From Chara braunii (lineage: Eukaryota; Streptophyta; Charophyceae; Charales; Characeae): a stretch of 32,087 nt of DNA. The stretch is from NCBI GenBank assembly GCA_003427395.1, contig BFEA01000055.1, positions 1,952,218-1,984,304 on the forward strand. Direction: 5' to 3'. A model generated the notes under the pieces. It was given only the letters and a program-made list of their open reading frames with translations. It made no database searches and was not told the origin of the DNA. Positions within the stretch are counted from its first letter, which is position 1. Every line of letters begins with the position of its first letter. This document shows, one piece after another, positions 17,210 to 27,268 of this stretch. Made by a program: the position numbers and the translations under genes.

Positions 17210-17458
17210 TCAGTTCATGTTCTCAATCACTTGTTGCAACTCACGACCGAGTGGAGGCGGTTTAAAATGTGCGCCTTGCTCCTCCTGTTCGCACTTATCC
17301 CCATGGTCGGGAGATTCACCTTGCTCGTCTCTCCACCCAATGCCCCCAATTTGGAGTCCAACCATACCTTGTTTTAATCGTCGTGCACTCTTTGTAATTG
17401 TTCCTTCATTTAGTGCTCCCCCTCTACGCCGTCGTGGCAATAGGCCATGGTGAGGCAC
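17210..17458 (-). pseudogene. Possible Ty3-type polyprotein tail (fragment)
   Basis: The frame reads basic RRRRGG, then GTITKSARRLKQGMVGLQ, and stops after ELQQVIENMN. Plant Ty3 polyproteins often end with a 'GPxTRARAKRLxxAL'-like segment after integrase, and this resembles it. No integrase or RNase H is visible upstream on the same strand (17459-18480), so this is at most a remnant. Resemblance is short and could be chance. Confidence 0.25.
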
Positions 17459-18480
17459 ATCTGGACTCTGATTGCCAAAATAGTCATTCCGTATTTAGTC
17501 ATAACTCGGTTTCAATTGCACGACTGGGTCCCCTTCCCTTCGACTGAGCTATTGACCATTCGCTCCCTTTAATTCTAACCCAATCCAAACATGAACCATA
17601 TCCACAACATGCCGTGTTTCTCAAGGGTGTTGTGTAGTGGTGAATAAGTCTGATATCGACCCTGAAGTTGAAACCACCCTATGAACCCAAAAATAGCCAC
17701 GTCACATACACCACACGGTCAGCCTCATAGGTAATAACTTGGATAAATCGTACACAAAAACAGGGGTTCTCATATGGGTTAATGGAGCAACATAAATTAG
17801 GGTGGCTCAAAACGGAAACATACCCGGACATATAAATGAGAAAAATAATAATATCAGGAAAATCTTTTTTTTTTTTTTATCGAACTTTACTTTCCTTCGG
17901 ATTTGTAATATTGTTGCAAAAACAAACAAAATATCAACCCCGACTTCGTTCCGCAAAATCGTTTACGTGGAAGCCTGCAGACGCGTTTAAGACAAAATGG
18001 CAGCAACAGTGAAAATGCACCCAAAATTACCTTGCGGAAGAGGTTTCGAAAACAAATTATCATATTATCCAGCATAATACTAGGTTTAGTATAGGTAGGC
18101 GTGAGAACGGAAAACAGGGGCCGACCCAAATGCCCCATTTTTTCGTGGCTCGTAAGATAAAGGTAGAGTAAAAAACGGACGTAGTTGACATATGAAAACT
18201 CATAAATCTAGCATTTCGGTAGACCGACTGAGTTTGGTCGCCTTACACTGATACCGGTTTCAAATTTCAAGTAAGCCCCGGTTCATCCTCTCCCAAGGCC
18301 AAGGGAACGGTCGCGAGCGCGACCACCAACCACAGGGGAATGCTGAAAAGTTACACCCCTCATTATCAAGAGCCTGCAGAAAAGTTCAAAGGCCCCATGG
18401 GCACGATAGGGTAAGTATGCCATTTGAGGGACGCACCACAAACAAATTGAACTTTAAGGGGCATATCAAAAGTTTTTCCA
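17459..18480. other. No gene recognised
   Basis: Mixed sequence with a T run (17865-17878) and a perfect short palindrome GGTCGCG-AG-CGCGACC near 18309-18324. Short open frames only. Confidence 0.4.
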
Positions 18481-19060
18481 TATATATATATATATATATA
18501 TAATTTTTGTTTATAACTAAGTTATATTATTCTTTCAATCTCACCTTTCACTACCTACCTACCAGGGTTCGCAACTGGGAATTTTAGGAATACTTGTACC
18601 TGACCTAACCACACTCTCTTTGAAAGCCAACCACCCATATCCACTGTATACCTGGCTTGTTGAACCTTTACTCATCTCCACCTGCTAAAAAAAACGAAAA
18701 ACCTATACCCAGATCTACCCTACCTGAACCTATTTAGCATGTTATTGTCCATACTTACCCATGAACAATTTTTTTAAAAACCACCCATGGCCACATGAAC
18801 CCAAACCGTCTGTTAACCACTCATACCCTACACTATCTAAGTTTTCTTTACCTGTACCCACCCGTGCCTACCCATACTTATATGCACCCACATGTAACTA
18901 CCCGTGCTTGTCACCCACCCTCGCCTAACCGCCCATAACTGCCCCAAACTATCCCTAACTGTCTCTAATTGTTCTTAATCGTTTATAATTGTTCCTATAT
19001 TTTTTTAGTTTTTTTAACCGCATCTAGTTGTCCTTAACCACCCCCAACTCTCCCCACCCC
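18481..19060. repeat. (TA)n then degenerate ACCCATA-type C-strand repeats
   Basis: (TA)n at 18481-18501. From about 18590 the + strand is dominated by short degenerate phrases such as 'ctacccatact', 'aaccacccat', 'acccgtgcc' and 'taactacccgtg', nearly free of G. The same bias returns at 19616-19928. It looks like a very diverged short tandem repeat; it is not the plant telomere repeat. Confidence 0.6.
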
Positions 19061-19261
19061 CCTGGACGTCACATGATTGACGTGGTAATTTTTATTATTA
19101 TTTTGTTTTATTGTTTTTGAGATGTGGCAACTGCTGCAACTCCTGCCGCAACAACAACAGTTGTTACATCTAGTCACTTTGATGCTGCTATGGATGCATT
19201 TGGTGCTACAACAACCTATGCAACTTGTATAGCATCTACAAATGCAACAACCCTCGGTCTG

Positions 19262-19289
19262 TCACACACACGCACACAAGACACACACA

Positions 19290-19341
<52 letters not shown>
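19262..19341. repeat. (CA)n microsatellite
   Basis: Imperfect then near-perfect CA run ending in 'tatatata'. Just upstream (19120-19255) is a GCAACA/ACAACA-rich stretch with an open frame rich in Ala/Thr that merges into the CA run; it is probably not a gene. Confidence 0.9.
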
Positions 19342-19350
<9 letters not shown>

Positions 19351-19470
19351 TACATACACAGGGTTACACACATATGAAAATTGTCTGTAAATTAAAAAAA
19401 TAAAAAATAAAAAAATGAAGAGATATAAAATTCACCCTTGCAAGAAAAAAATGTTTGCTTCATGGGAAAT

Positions 19471-19566
19471 CGGCAAATTTGAAATATTAGAAAAGTGTCA
19501 CGCTCGAGCAAAACCGAGAAAGCGGCAAATTTGAAATATTAGAAAAGTGTCACGCTCGAGCAAAAC
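19471..19566. repeat. 52-bp tandem duplication
   Basis: 'cggcaaatttgaaatattag' plus 'aaaagtgtcacgctcgagca' starts at 19471 and again at 19523; the two copies are identical over 44 bases. Confidence 0.9.
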
Positions 19567-19615
19567 TACAAAGCCTGCAAAGCTACAAGATTCACATCGG
19601 GTGTATCATAGATAC

Positions 19616-19928
19616 CCGATGGGAACCTCTACCCACCTGAACCCACCCTTTTTAGCGGGGGGGGCACCCGTACCTACCCATACCTGTCGATTTTTTTTTT
19701 GGTCGCTCATACCTTTTTTTTTTTTTTTACCCCTACCCCTACCTGCCCCGACCCATCCATGATCTTCGAAAAGGGCAATTGTGCCCGCCCTAACAACCAC
19801 CACGTTTTGGTTGTGCCTGGCCATACCCAACTCCCCCTTCATAAGGGGTACCCATACCCGTCCGTAACCCTACAATTACCGTTGGGTACGACCGGGTACA
19901 GACAACGGTTACGGGTTTGCGCTCTTTG
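19616..19928. repeat. Degenerate TACCC-type repeats
   Basis: Phrases 'acccgtacctacccatacct' and 'acccctacccctacctgccc' recur, with T runs at 19690-19699 and 19713-19728. Same strand bias as 18590-19060. Overlapping frames on both strands are compositional. Confidence 0.6.
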
Positions 19929-20200
19929 CTACCTACCACTACTCCTAAGCCTATGCAGGGTACCTCTGCAAGCATAACTACCTCTCACAATTAAGAGGAT
20001 GCATGTTGCCCCTCGCCCTAATCGGCGGTGGTCAGGGAGTAGGGTGGGGATGTTGGGGGGAGGCGACTAACGTAAAGACCGAGCATTTTGTAAATAGTTG
20101 TGTCTACTATTTACTTCTCTCGCCCCCAACCGAGTAATACCAGTATCTATGGCCAGCACTCTCCCACACACCCCACAAACATACACCCACACCCATCCAA
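19929..20200. mobile_element. Second copy of the 12577 element, inverted and partial
   Basis: 'ctacctaccactactcctaa' then 'gcctatgcagggtacctctg' matches the reverse complement of the right end of 12577-13123. Further in, 'gaccgagcattttgt' matches the reverse of 'acaaatgctcggtc' (12921-12934), and 'cactctcccacacaccccac' matches its reverse counterpart near 12850. Order is kept, so it is the same family in opposite orientation. I cannot find its second terminal repeat. Confidence 0.65.
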
Positions 20201-20323
20201 TACTGTACGGGGGGAGGAAGCCAACTATCTCATTTGGTTGGTATCAAAATTGCCATAGGCAGTCAAGGGAGACCGAATCCATAATATCATGAATGTCACT
20301 CGTGTGCCAAATGAATTGAGCTA

Positions 20324-20390
20324 GTCCTTAGGGACAACGATATAGAGTAGATTAGCATAACTCTTGTGCAAGGATGACACCGATGAATGA
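20324..20390 (+). pseudogene. U6: Decayed U6 snRNA copy
   Basis: 'gtccttagggaca' followed directly by 'acgatatagagtagattagc' then 'ataactcttgtgcaaggatg' and 'acaccgatgaa'. This matches U6 from its 5' stem-loop to the 3' stem-loop, with the 'tccgataaaattgga' segment deleted and many substitutions (ACAGAGA reads ATAGAGT). Not functional. A second U6 relic in one 32-kb window suggests repeated retroposition or a dispersed U6 family. Confidence 0.75.
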
Positions 20391-21708
20391 ATAATTATGA
20401 ATTAGGCGTCACTCTTAAAAAATTAAAAAAAAACAAAGGAGGCAACGCCATTGGAATAGATAAACGCTTTGACAAGTAGGTATTGTGATGGTGGGATCTG
20501 GAGTGCAGCCTTGTTCTTTGTCTTGAAAGGGACAAGGCTTTTACTGATGTACGACTTGGTATATGGGTTTTTGCGATAAGGTTTTCCTTACCCAATAGAG
20601 TTGCGAGGGAAATTTTTGTTTTGGGGGTAAAACAACTTTCACAATGTTTTTCTTCGTAGTGGATTTTTATATTATAGTCGCTCTTCACTCGTTAGCATAA
20701 GAAGTTGACAATACGAAGTTTTTAGTGTTATAACGTAAGAAAGTTTGTGGAGGTTTGTTTTTCGTAGCTACTCGTATTTTTGAAGGAAGTTGTATTGGAA
20801 GGTGTGGTAATGGAGTGCAAGAATAACTTGTTGAAAAACTTGGTGGTTCCTCTGAAGATATACCGTTGCCTTTCGACTCGATGAGTGATAGTAGCCAGTA
20901 GGGGGACCCGATCAACCCTTAAAGTTATGGGTGTACTCAGTCAAACCTCTACCCTTGTGAGTTGTCACATTTTCTTAGGTGGGTGTATCCCTGTCGAACT
21001 ACTGAGCCACGTATGAAATATTTCCGTATACTATCGTAGAGGTGGTCCAACCGAGAGCGTTTATCGTTCATTGTAGCATAGGGGGTGCATGCGGTTAATG
21101 CCTGAATCGGATGTGTGCGAGAACCGTCGCCCGAGGCAATGATCTCTCTAACATGATCCTATGTCGGCCGACTAGGACGACCAATCTAACCACGAGACAC
21201 ACTTCACAAAACAAAATCAAGCTTCATACGTAAATTGTGCCTAATACCTTGTTCACTTTTGACCGATAACCTTTCGATGGCAATACATGCGGCGGCTACA
21301 TGCGAGACTCTGAATAAAATATCGCAACGACGTAGATTCGGTCATATCAACCAGCCATGTATAAATACGCAAACGATTGCAATCATGACATACTATGTGG
21401 TATCCATGATTACGCGATCCTCAAAGAGTATAAGGGTCATTTCGACACTAAAGTGTCGGATGACACACATCCTCAAAGGTTAATCCCTCAACGTTAGACA
21501 ACCGCAAGTGCAATTGTGAGATCTACCATTTTCTACATATTGTGGAGAGGAGTGGTAGGAGGGTTTCAACCCTTTATGGCGGCAAAACGCCTCTGACTCT
21601 AGGAAAGGGGCGTCATCTTCAAAGGTCTTCGAACAAGTCAAGGGGTTTGACTTTGACAGTCGTCACAAATATCAACGTCCAACCATAAAAAAAAAATTAC
21701 AATAAAAA
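20391..21708. other. No gene recognised
   Basis: Mixed-composition sequence with frames under 100 codons. 'gtataaatacgc' at 21359-21370 resembles a TATA box but no gene follows. Confidence 0.4.
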
Positions 21709-21783
21709 TAAAAAGATTTTTTTTTTCTCTCGTTAAAAGGGATTTTTTTTTTTCTCTCGTTAAAAGGGATTTTTTTTTTTCTC
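21709..21783. repeat. ~30-bp tandem repeat, three copies
   Basis: Unit 'tctctcgttaaaagggat' plus a T run, repeated three times with T-tract length differences. Confidence 0.88.
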
Positions 21784-22498
21784 GTTACAAATCCGCTCAA
21801 TCCTTCTGCATGGTCAAAGTAGACCGTGAGGATACACACAATATAAATAAAACGTGGTTATACGACACGAGACAATCACTCTCACAATCACAGTGTGACT
21901 ACGTTCAAAATATACACATCATTGAAGACAAAGTCAAATTTGGACGCCACTTCACAAAACATACTTGCAATCACACCAAAGATTCCACATCGACATACCA
22001 CACAGTGACACACACTACACGAGGTCAACTTCAACCACTCTCTATACTCACACCTCTTACCTTACTCACATAAACCCCATCCCTTGTTCATCCTTCCAAA
22101 AAAAAAACACTCACAGACTCACAGTCCTTTTATAAATAACTATTTAATAAAAGTCTGGATAAAAACCCAACAAAAGAAATTAACCATCAGGGGCTAAGAC
22201 CTTAGGTTAAGTCGCGAGAACGAGTTAAAGTTGAGTTAGAAACTGACATTTTATTAAAAGATAACAGAAGATAATCCTTGTAGGATCAGTCCGAAACTAG
22301 TCAAACCTCAAAACAATCTGAAAATGGAAATGACCTACAACATAACAAAAAACAGTGTCCAAGCTTTGCGTAAGTGAGTATGTAATCATCCTACCTTCCT
22401 ATCTCATTTCTGACACTCGTTTGAAAATATAAAAGATTTCGGTACCATTTTCTTCAGGCAAGGGAAAATTGCCAAAATTTTCATACTCTAATCTACTT
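21784..22498. other. No gene recognised
   Basis: AT-rich. The 87-codon frame at 21810-22073 is His/Thr-rich from 'cacaca'-type sequence and is not convincing. From about 22230 the sequence grades into the tandem repeat below. Confidence 0.4.
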
Positions 22499-23045
22499 TA
22501 TCTCCCCTAGATTTTAGGAAGTTTCAGCAACACTTCCTGTAGGAAAAAAATGTCATTGCATAATCTATAGAAGACTAAATATGAAAATCCCATAAAACTT
22601 CACTTAAAATATATAAAATTTTATTTAACTCATTGGATTAACAAAAACATGGGCAATACTTCCTCTAGGAAAGTACTATCCAAAGGTTTATACACGTCAA
22701 AATTTAAGTTATGATAAAACTACTAGTTATTTTTAAGATAATTTTGTTTAACTCCCTAAATTAGTAAAAATTTGGACAATGTCTCCTTTAGAGAAGGTAG
22801 TTTCCCAAATTTATACTAATGTAGAAATGTGAAGTAGACAAAGACCTATAACTTTGCATAGAGGAATATGCCTACTTCCTTGGATTAGTAACAATTTGTG
22901 CAACATTTCCATTAGAAAAGCTAGATTATTAAATTTATAATCCAAAGATGAACTTAGACTACTAAATTATGTAAAACTTCAAAAATTGTTTAACTCCTTA
23001 CATCTTATACAAATTTGAACAATATCTTTTAAGGGAGAAGAGAAA
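22499..23045. repeat. ~122-bp degenerate tandem satellite
   Basis: The phrase 'ttaactccttggattagtaa' with 'caatttg.gcaa.a.ttcc' and 'ttagaaaag' after it recurs at about 22499, 22627, 22750, 22872 and 22992, i.e. every 120-128 bases. Units are heavily diverged. No gene. Confidence 0.75.
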
Positions 23046-23282
23046 TCCCTGTTTGTAAACGTCAAATTCCTAAGGTTGAAAGTATGCATTAATCAAACTA
23101 ACTTCCTATAGCTCCAACACATGGCGAACAGTAAAGCAAATACTTACATTAAAACCCATGATTCAATGAGTAAGTATTATCAATAAAATCTCAAGTTGTT
23201 TTTCACATAAATAGTCTACAAACTCTTAGTTACATAAACCTCAATACCCTCACTTTACTTTATGGCATAAAAACTAAACTAT

Positions 23283-23785
23283 TTAACTTATAAACAATGT
23301 CAGGCGTTGTCTTATTTATAAACAAAACATAAGGCACAGTAAAGTTTCTCTTTTCATTGGGCATATGACAAAACCATACAACTTAGAAACCCTCCTTAGT
23401 AGCCATGAGATGTTTAATAGACAAATTTTATATATCTGTCTCAGTCTCGATCTCCTCATAATAAAACACGGTAATAGTTGAACCATCAACTTAAAAATAA
23501 TACCCAACCTTTACCTTCATGACTTCAAAGCAAAGCAAAGATCCCAGAGTCGTTCAACTTATAAACATGCGCAGGGTCCGTTTCAAAACGTCCCCAAAGA
23601 AAAAAAAAACATGCAGACCAAGTGATTCAACTTAGAAACAATGTTTGGTCCCAAAAACAAACCATGCATAAAAAAAAGTCACAACATTCAAACCAATAAA
23701 CTTAAAAAACATTGTCCGACCCATCAAAATGTAAGTCTAAAAAACATAATAGTCAAACCATTCAACTTTTAAATATGCCTGACCT
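23283..23785. repeat. ~65-75-bp degenerate tandem repeat
   Basis: 'ttcaacttataaacaatgtc' or close variants start at about 23283, 23379, 23487, 23554, 23628, 23699 and 23763, usually followed by 'ggtcc' or 'gaccc' and an A run. Later spacing is 64-74; the first two are longer. Confidence 0.65.
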
Positions 23786-23795
23786 TTTTTTTTAG

Positions 23796-24660
23796 ACCCA
23801 CAATCTCAATCAAGGCCATCCAGTTCGTAGAATGGACCTCAACAACAGGGGAGATTATCCCCCATCTGCCAGTATTGGGGGAGGATGTCCCCACCCGCCA
23901 CGGCCACTCGATAACATTGCCTGCGGATTGTACCATCACAACCCAAACATCGAAATAGTGGGACATAGCATGGAAAGAACTAGTAAGCATCCTGTGGGTG
24001 GTCCGGCTGCCGCTCCCGGAGATGCAAGGGGACTTACTGCAAGCAAAGGAGCATATGGCTGATTGCCTCGTCGCTAGAACGAAGGATGCATGGAACCAAC
24101 TGGAACAGTGTTGTAAAGCCATCAACAAAGACCCCCTTCTCACACCAACCATGAAGCAACAAAGGCAAAAGGACGCTCACGAACGATCCTAGGAAGATGA
24201 TGGCAGAAATACACGGGGCATAGATACAGTGGAAGAACTCGAGGAGAGGAAAACAGGTGGTTGTCAAACTATCACATCTCGCAGTCCCCCTCTCAGCAAT
24301 CCCTCCCTCTTTCATTATGTGCCCCAGATAAGGCCGGCCCTTTTGGAAGACCCCCTTTCCCTCCCGAGTCCCGGCCACATCCCCACCCCCTATCCCAACG
24401 CCAATGTTTCAGCACCTCCATTCCTTGACCGCAGCAACGGGACAACGACAGTGGAAGGTCAAAGGTCAACTCCAAGATCAGTGAGTAGCGAAGTAAACTT
24501 GAACAGGGTTTGGACAGAGAGAGAGTACTCGGGGCAAAAGAGTCGTGAACGAAAGGATAAGGAAGCACGCCGTCATTATAAATACGAAAACGTAAGGGTC
24601 ACAGGGGTATGGGCTAGCGGGGGTGGTCCGGAGGGGGAGGCGGGAAGGGGGATGGATTAA
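23796..24660 (+). pseudogene. Unknown gene or exon, ~287 codons with two in-frame TAG
   Basis: A single frame runs from just after an acceptor-like 'gacctttttttttag' (ends 23795) to TAA at 24658-24660. The only stops inside are TAG at 23956-23958 and 24190-24192; about a dozen stops would be expected by chance over this length. The sequence looks like protein: IIPHLPVLGEDVP, then WKELVSILWVV, LPEMQGDLLQAKEHMADC, DAWNQLEQCCKAIN and KDPLLTPTMK, followed by a Pro/Ser-rich part and a Glu/Arg/Lys-rich part. I recognise no family. Either it is a decaying gene or transposon ORF with two point mutations, or the TAGs are introduced by assembly error. Confidence 0.45.
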
Positions 24661-24698
24661 CGGTAACACCGTAACAGGAGTCGTAAAAGACGACAGAA

Positions 24699-25093
24699 GG
24701 TTAACCGACCCCCAAATTTTCACCCTCATTTATAAGAAAACCAAAGGGCCATTTTAACCATATTTCACACCAATCTATAGAGTGCACTTCTTACCAACTT
24801 CTTGTTTAAAAAAAACCGAAAAAAAAATAAAAACATATAAAACAGCAAGCCAAAAGTGCACTTTCATGAAATTTCATCAACATTTCAACTTGTTGGTTTT
24901 CACAATTTTCACCACTCCCCAAAACAACCATCTCTAGGCACCCAACAAACACCAAACTTGGCACATACAAACCTCGACCAAAAACAAAACAGGGCAAAAA
25001 AAAAAAAACAAAAAAACATGATCCCCACTGCACTTTTCAGGGTGGTGAAGGCTAACCTAGAGGTGAAAAGTGGGGGTACCTGACCTGTTAACC
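24699..25093. mobile_element. 395-bp candidate foldback element
   Basis: The left end 'ggttaaccgacccccaaatt' plus 'ttcaccctc' resembles the reverse complement of the right end, 'ggttaacaggtcaggtaccc' plus 'ccacttttcacctc'. The interior is AT-rich and non-coding. No target duplication is clear. It separates two coding-like blocks (23796-24660 and 25101-25564). Confidence 0.4.
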
Positions 25094-25100
25094 ATTTGCT

Positions 25101-25564
25101 ATGAGAGATGGGGATGACTTGCTGCACAGGGTGAGAGGAGTTAGGTCCACCAGTGGCTGCACTGAAAGGCCGCCTCCTGGAGGACTTTCTCACCGCTCCT
25201 GGGAAGGGGATCTTTCATGGGGCTTCCCCCCCAAAGGACAGCGGAGATACAAAGCACAAAGAGGGCCCACTTGGGCATGGTATAAGGATAGGACAAAGGG
25301 GCCAAGAAAACAGTTGGCTCTCCTCGAGGGAACGGCCACAACTAAAGGGATGGGCTGCCCAAAGACACAGCTCTGCGATTGGAAGGGTATCGTCTGCATC
25401 TCGTACGAACACAGAGTAAAAGCCACAACCTCAGAACTTTGTATTGCAGTGATGCATTCAAGGACGCTGGATTTTTCCCGGGGTTGTCTCTCCCCACCAA
25501 TAGATGGAGCAGCCTGACAGCCAAGCCCTCAATTCCGACGGTTCTCTCACCACCGCTGGGATAA
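25101..25564 (+). pseudogene. Coding-like block, frame unresolved
   Basis: GC-richer than its surroundings, with three overlapping + frames of 60-140 codons: 25101-25517, 25153-25419 and 25379-25564. The last contains DAGFFPG and LPTNRWSSL, which resembles DAGPVFQQ and LPTNRWSPSL on the minus strand near 29270. That supports at least this frame being a remnant of a repeated coding sequence. Function unknown. Confidence 0.3.
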
Positions 25565-25594
25565 TAGGCTTGCAACGACGGCTTTCAAAAAATA

Positions 25595-25602
25595 ATAATT
25601 AA

Positions 25603-25645
<43 letters not shown>

Positions 25646-25648
25646 ATA
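25595..25648. repeat. (AAAT)n microsatellite
   Basis: About 13 AAAT units after 'aataataatt'. Confidence 0.95.
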
Positions 25649-26059
25649 CTAAAAAGAGGGGATAATTTGCAAAATACCCCCATAAGTTGCGATATATGCC
25701 GAAATGCCCCTGAAAGATGTGGGTAGAGCGAAATGCCCTTGTGGGCCGAAATCTTTGTGTTAAGTGCGTGTCAGGCCGCTGCGCAATTTTGCAATCTGGA
25801 CCTCCCCATTTGGGCCTTGGCCTTTGCAATAGTGCCTAGGAAAAGTTGGCAAGTACTGGGGCATTTTGCAAAGTTGGACGGTGCCCGATAGGGGCACAGA
25901 TGGGGGCCCAACCGGCAGAGATGTGCAAAAATTCCTCAACCACACATCGCCACAAACACATCCAGATTCAACCAATACTCTACCCGAGTGGCATTCCGGT
26001 GAGTTCGGAGAAAGTCTTTAGGAGGGGGGCCACCGGGAGGCGCACGGGGTCCAGTCCGG
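25649..26059. other. No gene recognised
   Basis: Contains recurring phrases 'gcaaaatacccc', 'gaaatgcccctg' and 'gaaatgcccttg' (25668-25740), suggesting a short diverged repeat. Otherwise nothing. Confidence 0.45.
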
Positions 26060-26670
26060 CAGTTTTCACTCGCCAACTTCGGCAATTTTCCGCACTCATA
26101 AAAACAAGGGAAAACATCTGAAAATTTGAGACCCTGTACATTAGGTCGTGATCTTTACGGGAAAAATATCAGGAAAAAAAAATAAATTCTTTCCGACCAT
26201 GAAATAAATGCCACACAAATTCGTCGCATTTCTCATTTTCGCCACTGCAGCATGTGGGCCAAATAAAAGAGTACCCTAACTTCAGTGAACTTTTGCGCTC
26301 CGAAGAATGGCTTGACAACTTTGAAAATTGAAGAGTCTCTAGATTTGGTTGTGATCTTTCCACGAAAAATATTTAAAAAGCTTTAGCAAAAAAATTAGTC
26401 AGTGAAATAAATGCCGCGCCAATTTGTCTCATTCTTGATTTTTGCCACTCTATTACTTGTGGGCCAATGGAAAACGTACCCCAATTTCAGCGATTTTTCA
26501 CGCTCAGAAATTTTCATTAAAAAATCCGAAAATTGGAGGGTCCATAGATTTGGTCGTGATCTTTCAGGGAAATTTTTTTTTTTTTAAATTAAAAATCGTT
26601 TTAACCACGAAATAAGTGGTGGCGGCAATTTGTCGGATTTTTCATTTTTGGGCCTCTGCCGGTTCTCCCT
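26060..26670. repeat. ~205-bp tandem repeat, three diverged copies
   Basis: 'gaaaattggagggtcc' plus 'agatttggtcgtgatctttc' appears at about 26120, 26323 and 26528 (spacing 203 and 205). Other shared blocks are 'gaaataaatgcc', 'aatttgtc.catt', 'tgtgggcca' and 'cacgctc'. The length and head-to-tail layout fit a satellite-like array. Confidence 0.85.
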
Positions 26671-27050
26671 ACTGTGCTACCGGTAGCCGTCATGAACATG
26701 TGCTACCGGTCCCCCAACTTTCACAACGTCGGGTGGTGGGTCTTGTCCCCGTCCTTGCTTAATTCATGTATAGCCTTGGGCACTGCGAGTGGACCCCGCT
26801 TATATAAAACCCCCCTTTATCTGCTGAAGGCAATGCCAATTCCGATGATAGTATACCAGGGGCCAAGTCCCACTCACCCGAATTCCCAATTTGGCACCAT
26901 CGATTCTGAAGATCACGCCCAGAAATGAGCAATACGGCTAGCTGGAACTTAGCCCCAGATTGCGAGATTGGCTGGGGGACAGGTCCACACACTCCCGCAC
27001 AGTAACCAGTCAAGTTTTAACCGACCCTTCGAGGCAGCGGATGGTACAGT
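26671..27050. other. No gene recognised
   Basis: 'tgctaccggt' occurs twice (26676, 26701). The 84-codon frames on both strands are unsupported. Confidence 0.4.
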
Positions 27051-27208
27051 TTAAACCACCAGTACTTGGGCCAGCTATCGGCCGCGGAAAAAAAATGAGT
27101 CAAAACATTTCTCGTCGGATGAATTTGGGCACTTCTACAGTACCCCGTACGTTTCCTAAAATTGTGGCACGTTAACGGGCACGACTCTAGGAAGTGCTGG
27201 TGGTTTAA
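27051..27208. mobile_element. 158-bp miniature element, TTAA-bounded (copy 1)
   Basis: Starts 'ttaaaccaccagtactt' and ends with its inverse, 'aagtgctggtggtttaa' (16 of 17 paired). TTAA stands at both edges (left 27051, right 27205), the target favoured by piggyBac-type transposases, though the A/T-rich edge could also be read as a three-base duplication. No coding capacity. Confidence 0.72.
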
Positions 27209-27268
27209 TGACAAACAAAGACCTTGACTCTATGTGCCCCCGGTGTCAGATGATCAGGCTGTGAGTGA

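Noticed and set aside
22499-23785. CRISPR-like regular repeats
   Set aside because: Repeats are diverged, long and head-to-tail without unique spacers, in eukaryotic DNA.
11392-24192. A reassigned UAG codon for the whole genome
   Set aside because: Only three TAG cases in two damaged-looking frames, and the host cyclophilin exon ends in TAA and does not inform on UAG; ordinary decay is simpler.
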